From the NCBI GenBank assembly GCA_019745505.1, contig JAIETE010000278.1:1-36570 (forward strand): DNA of 36,570 nucleotides, read 5' to 3'. The notes under the pieces were generated by a model, which saw only the letters and a program-made list of their open reading frames with translations, did not search any database and was not told where the DNA came from. The position numbers were made by a program, and so were the translations under genes. The stretch comes from Candidatus Obscuribacterales bacterium (GTDB lineage Bacteria > Cyanobacteriota > Vampirovibrionia > Obscuribacterales > Obscuribacteraceae). Below are positions 34,518-36,570 of the stretch, piece by piece; position 1 is the stretch's first letter, and each line of letters opens with the position of its first letter.

Positions 34518-35318
34518 TTGCTTCAAGGACTGCTGACTACGCTTGCCGTTGTATTCGCGTCCATTCTTGGCTTACTGGCATCGCGAAAGTGGCTGGACAA
34601 ACACCATCCGGAGCTCAAGGGACAGCACGATATCACCGATCCGTACTCGCAATTCGTGGCTATGCTTTTTGCTGTTCTGCTCGGATTCATGGTAGCGGAT
34701 TCAATGCAGCGATTCGGCGAAGCGCGTGAGACAGTCCAGCAAGAAGCATCCTCCCTGGGAAACGTTTTCCGTCTGGCTGAGGGCTTGCCCAAAGCAAATG
34801 AAAATCGACTTCGCGACCTGTGCGCACTCTATGCCAAAGAGGTCATTGAGGACGAATGGCCGATGCTGGCTCAGCACAAGGACAGTCCAAAGGCTTGGAT
34901 TATCTACAGACAGCTCTGGAATACATGCATGACCTACGAGCCCGTCACACAGCGACAGAGCAATGCCCAGCAAGCCTTGATGGAGGCAATGGAGAGCTTA
35001 GGCAATAGCAGGAGAATGCGGGTCGAAGCCTTGCACGCAGGATTGCCTACCGTGCTTTGGGTCGTGCTTTTCATAGGCGGCGCCGCGACAATCGTGTTTA
35101 CTTACTTCTTTGCTGCGGACAATGTCAAAATTCAAATTGTGATGGTATCTATGGTCAGCCTGGTGATCTGCCTCAATCTGTTTCTGCTCGCATCTTACGA
35201 CGATCCTTTCAAAGGAGACGTCCAGGTGACGCCGGCAGCTTTTGAAACGCAGATCAATCTTTTCAAGCTGGAGCGAGATATAGAATCGAAGGCGATCACA
35301 GTTCCAGAATTCAAATAG
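34518..35318 (+). CDS. DUF4239/bestrophin-like membrane protein
   Basis: A membrane protein of about 266 residues resembling the DUF4239 (bestrophin-like) family. Two hydrophobic segments lie near the N-terminus (LTTLAVVFASILGLLA and FVAMLFAVLLGFMVADSM), then a soluble helical middle with VQQEASSLGNVFRLAEGLP and LRDLCALYAKEVI, which are typical of the family, and two more near the end (TVLWVVLFIGGAATIVFTYF and IVMVSMVSLVICLNLFLLA), followed by YDDPFKGDVQV. Biological role is unknown; ion conductance is only implied by the family name. TTG 34518 is chosen because AAGGAG lies seven bases upstream; another TTG at 34512 overlaps the ribosome binding site spacing. It converges with arsC. Confidence 0.8.
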   Translation: MLQGLLTTLAVVFASILGLLASRKWLDKHHPELKGQHDITDPYSQFVAMLFAVLLGFMVADSMQRFGEARETVQQEASSLGNVFRLAEGLPKANENRLRDLCALYAKEVIEDEWPMLAQHKDSPKAWIIYRQLWNTCMTYEPVTQRQSNAQQALMEAMESLGNSRRMRVEALHAGLPTVLWVVLFIGGAATIVFTYFFAADNVKIQIVMVSMVSLVICLNLFLLASYDDPFKGDVQVTPAAFETQINLFKLERDIESKAITVPEFK

Positions 35319-35333
35319 AAACGGTCTGCCAAA

Positions 35334-35690
35334 TCATTTCAGAAGCGGGCGAATGTTTTCTACCGGTCGACCGAGAACTGCTTTGTCTCCACGTTCTACA
35401 ATTGGACGCTGAATCAAATCCGGGTGCTTCACCATCAGCGCGACTATTTCCTTGTCGCTCAACTCAGCCTTGGCGAGCCCGAGTTCTTTGTACGAAGTTT
35501 CGCCCGTGCGCAGAAGATCTCGTGCCGAAATTCCCATCTTCTTCAACAATTCCATCAACTTTGTTTGAGAAAGTGGCTTCACGTAATAGTTGATTTTTTC
35601 ATAGTCGGCGCCGGCTTCTCTCAAAATCTTGTCGACCTCGCGGCATTTGCTGCAAGTCGGTTTTTCATAGACGGTGATTTTTTCTTTCAT
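35334..35690 (-). CDS. arsC: ArsC/Spx-family thioredoxin-fold protein, arsenate-reductase-like
   Basis: A 118-residue thioredoxin-fold protein of the ArsC/Spx/YfgD family. The active-site cysteine lies in YEKPTCSKCREV (Cys13, with Cys16 as a CxxC partner). The three arginines that contact arsenate in plasmid ArsC have counterparts in LLRTGE (60-65), LIQRPIVERGD (92-102) and LGRP (105-108). This supports glutaredoxin-coupled arsenate reduction, but YfgD-like members without resistance function look the same. No arsR, arsB or acr3 gene is present nearby. GGGG lies seven bases before ATG 35690. It is divergent from uvsE and convergent with the DUF4239 gene. Confidence 0.85.
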   Translation of the reverse strand: MKEKITVYEKPTCSKCREVDKILREAGADYEKINYYVKPLSQTKLMELLKKMGISARDLLRTGETSYKELGLAKAELSDKEIVALMVKHPDLIQRPIVERGDKAVLGRPVENIRPLLK

Positions 35691-35743
35691 GAGGAAACCC
35701 CATCAGTTGCAAGCGCACACCATGTTAACATTCTGAGCGATCT

Positions 35744-35788
35744 GTTCACTCGACGTTCACTTGAATTTGTCATTATCTGGCATATAAG
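35744..35788 (+). promoter_or_regulatory. uvsE promoter with tandem GTTCACT repeats
   Basis: GTTCACT occurs at 35744-35750 and 35755-35761, an 11-base period as in OmpR/PhoB-family operators. Immediately downstream, TTGAAT (35761-35766) and TATAAG (35783-35788) form a promoter with a 16-base spacer. A start near 35795 would leave almost no leader before ATG 35799, so the -10 may be placed elsewhere. Confidence 0.4.
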
Positions 35789-35798
35789 TCGAGGTAGT

Positions 35799-36570
35799 AT
35801 GCCGAGAAGAAATACCACCGCTGCAGGCAAAACTTGCTCACCTGAATTAGGACTCGTCTGTATTTCGTTCAGTGGAGAGATTCGCTATCGCACCATTACC
35901 CGCACTCGGTACATGGCCCTTGCAAAGCCTGAGCGAACGCGTGTGCTGAGCGAAATCTACGGCGACAATGTAGAGACTTTCGAGAAAGCGCTGCAGTTCT
36001 GTGAGAGACGCAAGATAAGGCTGTATCGCATGCCTTCATCTATTTTTCCATTCGCCGACACGCCGGATGGTCTTTCGGTGCTGCGAACATTCACGGAAAA
36101 ACTAGCGAATCTCGGAGCAATGGCAAACAACCTGGGCATCCGCATTGTTGCGCATCCTGACCAGTTTGTCGTCCTGAGCTCCGATTCACAGGAAGTCATA
36201 GACAACAGCATTACAGTGCTGCAGATGCACGCGGACATATTCGACATGATGGGACTGTCTAGAAGCGCCTACAACGCAATTATCATCCACGGGGGCAAAC
36301 GCGGCAACGAGAAAATTCTCAAACGCACTGTCAGTAAGCTTCCTGAGTCGATTCGCAGCCGCCTGACCCTGGAAAACGACGAAATTTCATATTCAGCTAA
36401 CACAATTCTTGCAATCTGTTGCGAGACTGGTCTGAGCATGATTTTCGACGCTCATCATCATTTGATTATGGAAAAGTGCGGGGATTATACCGATCCTAGT
36501 ATCAGGAAAGCCATGGAAGCTGCGCGCAAAACCTGGCATCCAAACGAAGAGTGGCAACTCGTCCATATCT
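35799..36570 (+). CDS. uvsE: UV damage endonuclease (UVDE), 3' end outside window
   Basis: A UvsE-type TIM-barrel endonuclease that nicks DNA 5' of UV photoproducts and some abasic sites, an alternative to UvrABC. The frame runs from ATG 35799 (GAGG four bases upstream) to the window end, about 257 residues of the family's usual 300 or so. Seen: LGLVCISFSGEIRYRTITRT (18-37); LYRMPSSIFPFADTP near 75-89; the metal-site HPDQFVVLSS near 119-128; IIIHGGKRGNEK near 164; LTLENDE with its catalytic Glu near 190; FDAHHH near 216; and EEWQLVHI at the edge. It is divergent from arsC. The C-terminus is not visible. Confidence 0.94.
   Translation, partial: MPRRNTTAAGKTCSPELGLVCISFSGEIRYRTITRTRYMALAKPERTRVLSEIYGDNVETFEKALQFCERRKIRLYRMPSSIFPFADTPDGLSVLRTFTEKLANLGAMANNLGIRIVAHPDQFVVLSSDSQEVIDNSITVLQMHADIFDMMGLSRSAYNAIIIHGGKRGNEKILKRTVSKLPESIRSRLTLENDEISYSANTILAICCETGLSMIFDAHHHLIMEKCGDYTDPSIRKAMEAARKTWHPNEEWQLVHI

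Overview
The window is a gene-dense bacterial chromosome segment of about 50% GC, by eye. No rRNA, tRNA, CRISPR array, insertion sequence or phage module was recognised. The mix of genes suggests a deep-branching environmental bacterium. It includes a eukaryotic-like Ser/Thr kinase with an N-terminal zinc ribbon and C-terminal TPR-like tail, an Rcp1-like receiver, several TTG or GTG starts, a membrane acyl desaturase and exported repair enzymes. I suspect the Melainabacteria/Obscuribacterales side of the cyanobacterial phylum. That placement is inference from gene style only.

Layout. Positions 1-5041 (minus) hold the N-terminal part of a giant cyclic beta-1,2-glucan synthase (NdvB type) running off the left edge. 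Upstream of it lies a promoter-to-terminator unit of about 210 nt that looks like a structured RNA, either a free sRNA or an attenuated leader. Next come a cysteine/cystathionine synthase, an aldo/keto reductase and a large transmembrane Ser/Thr kinase, all minus. A small LRV-repeat protein (9744-10169) follows, then a fatty-acid desaturase. The hybrid histidine kinase at 11506-13830 ends in a receiver fused to the same LRV domain. DNA topoisomerase III and an exported MsrA come next.

Positions 17572-23091 are a same-strand run: an unknown protein, an O-methyltransferase, a secreted unknown protein, a YbaK deacylase, a flavin-reductase-like protein and Tex. A TetR regulator (23242-23865) faces a small Cys-rich membrane protein. 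That protein's near-consensus promoter carries a palindrome in its spacer, and related sequence sits at the tetR promoter. A PaaI-like thioesterase, a HEAT-repeat protein, an exported SAM methyltransferase and a winged-helix protein follow. After a probable gene remnant (28456-28725) come a PanE-like ketopantoate reductase and a DEAD-box RNA helicase with a long leader.

The right side carries a PP2C phosphatase, a NarL-type response regulator overlapping a NarX-type sensor kinase, a DUF4239 membrane protein, an ArsC-like protein, and a UV-damage endonuclease cut by the window end.

Themes. Signal transduction is dense: a Ser/Thr kinase, a PP2C phosphatase, a hybrid kinase with LRV tail and a NarX/NarL pair. 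So is stress and repair: MsrA, UvsE, Tex, TopB, ArsC-like, helicase. The least conventional items are the LRV-tailed kinase with its stand-alone paralogue and shared promoter motif, the candidate RNA upstream of ndvB, and the TetR/operator/small membrane protein module.
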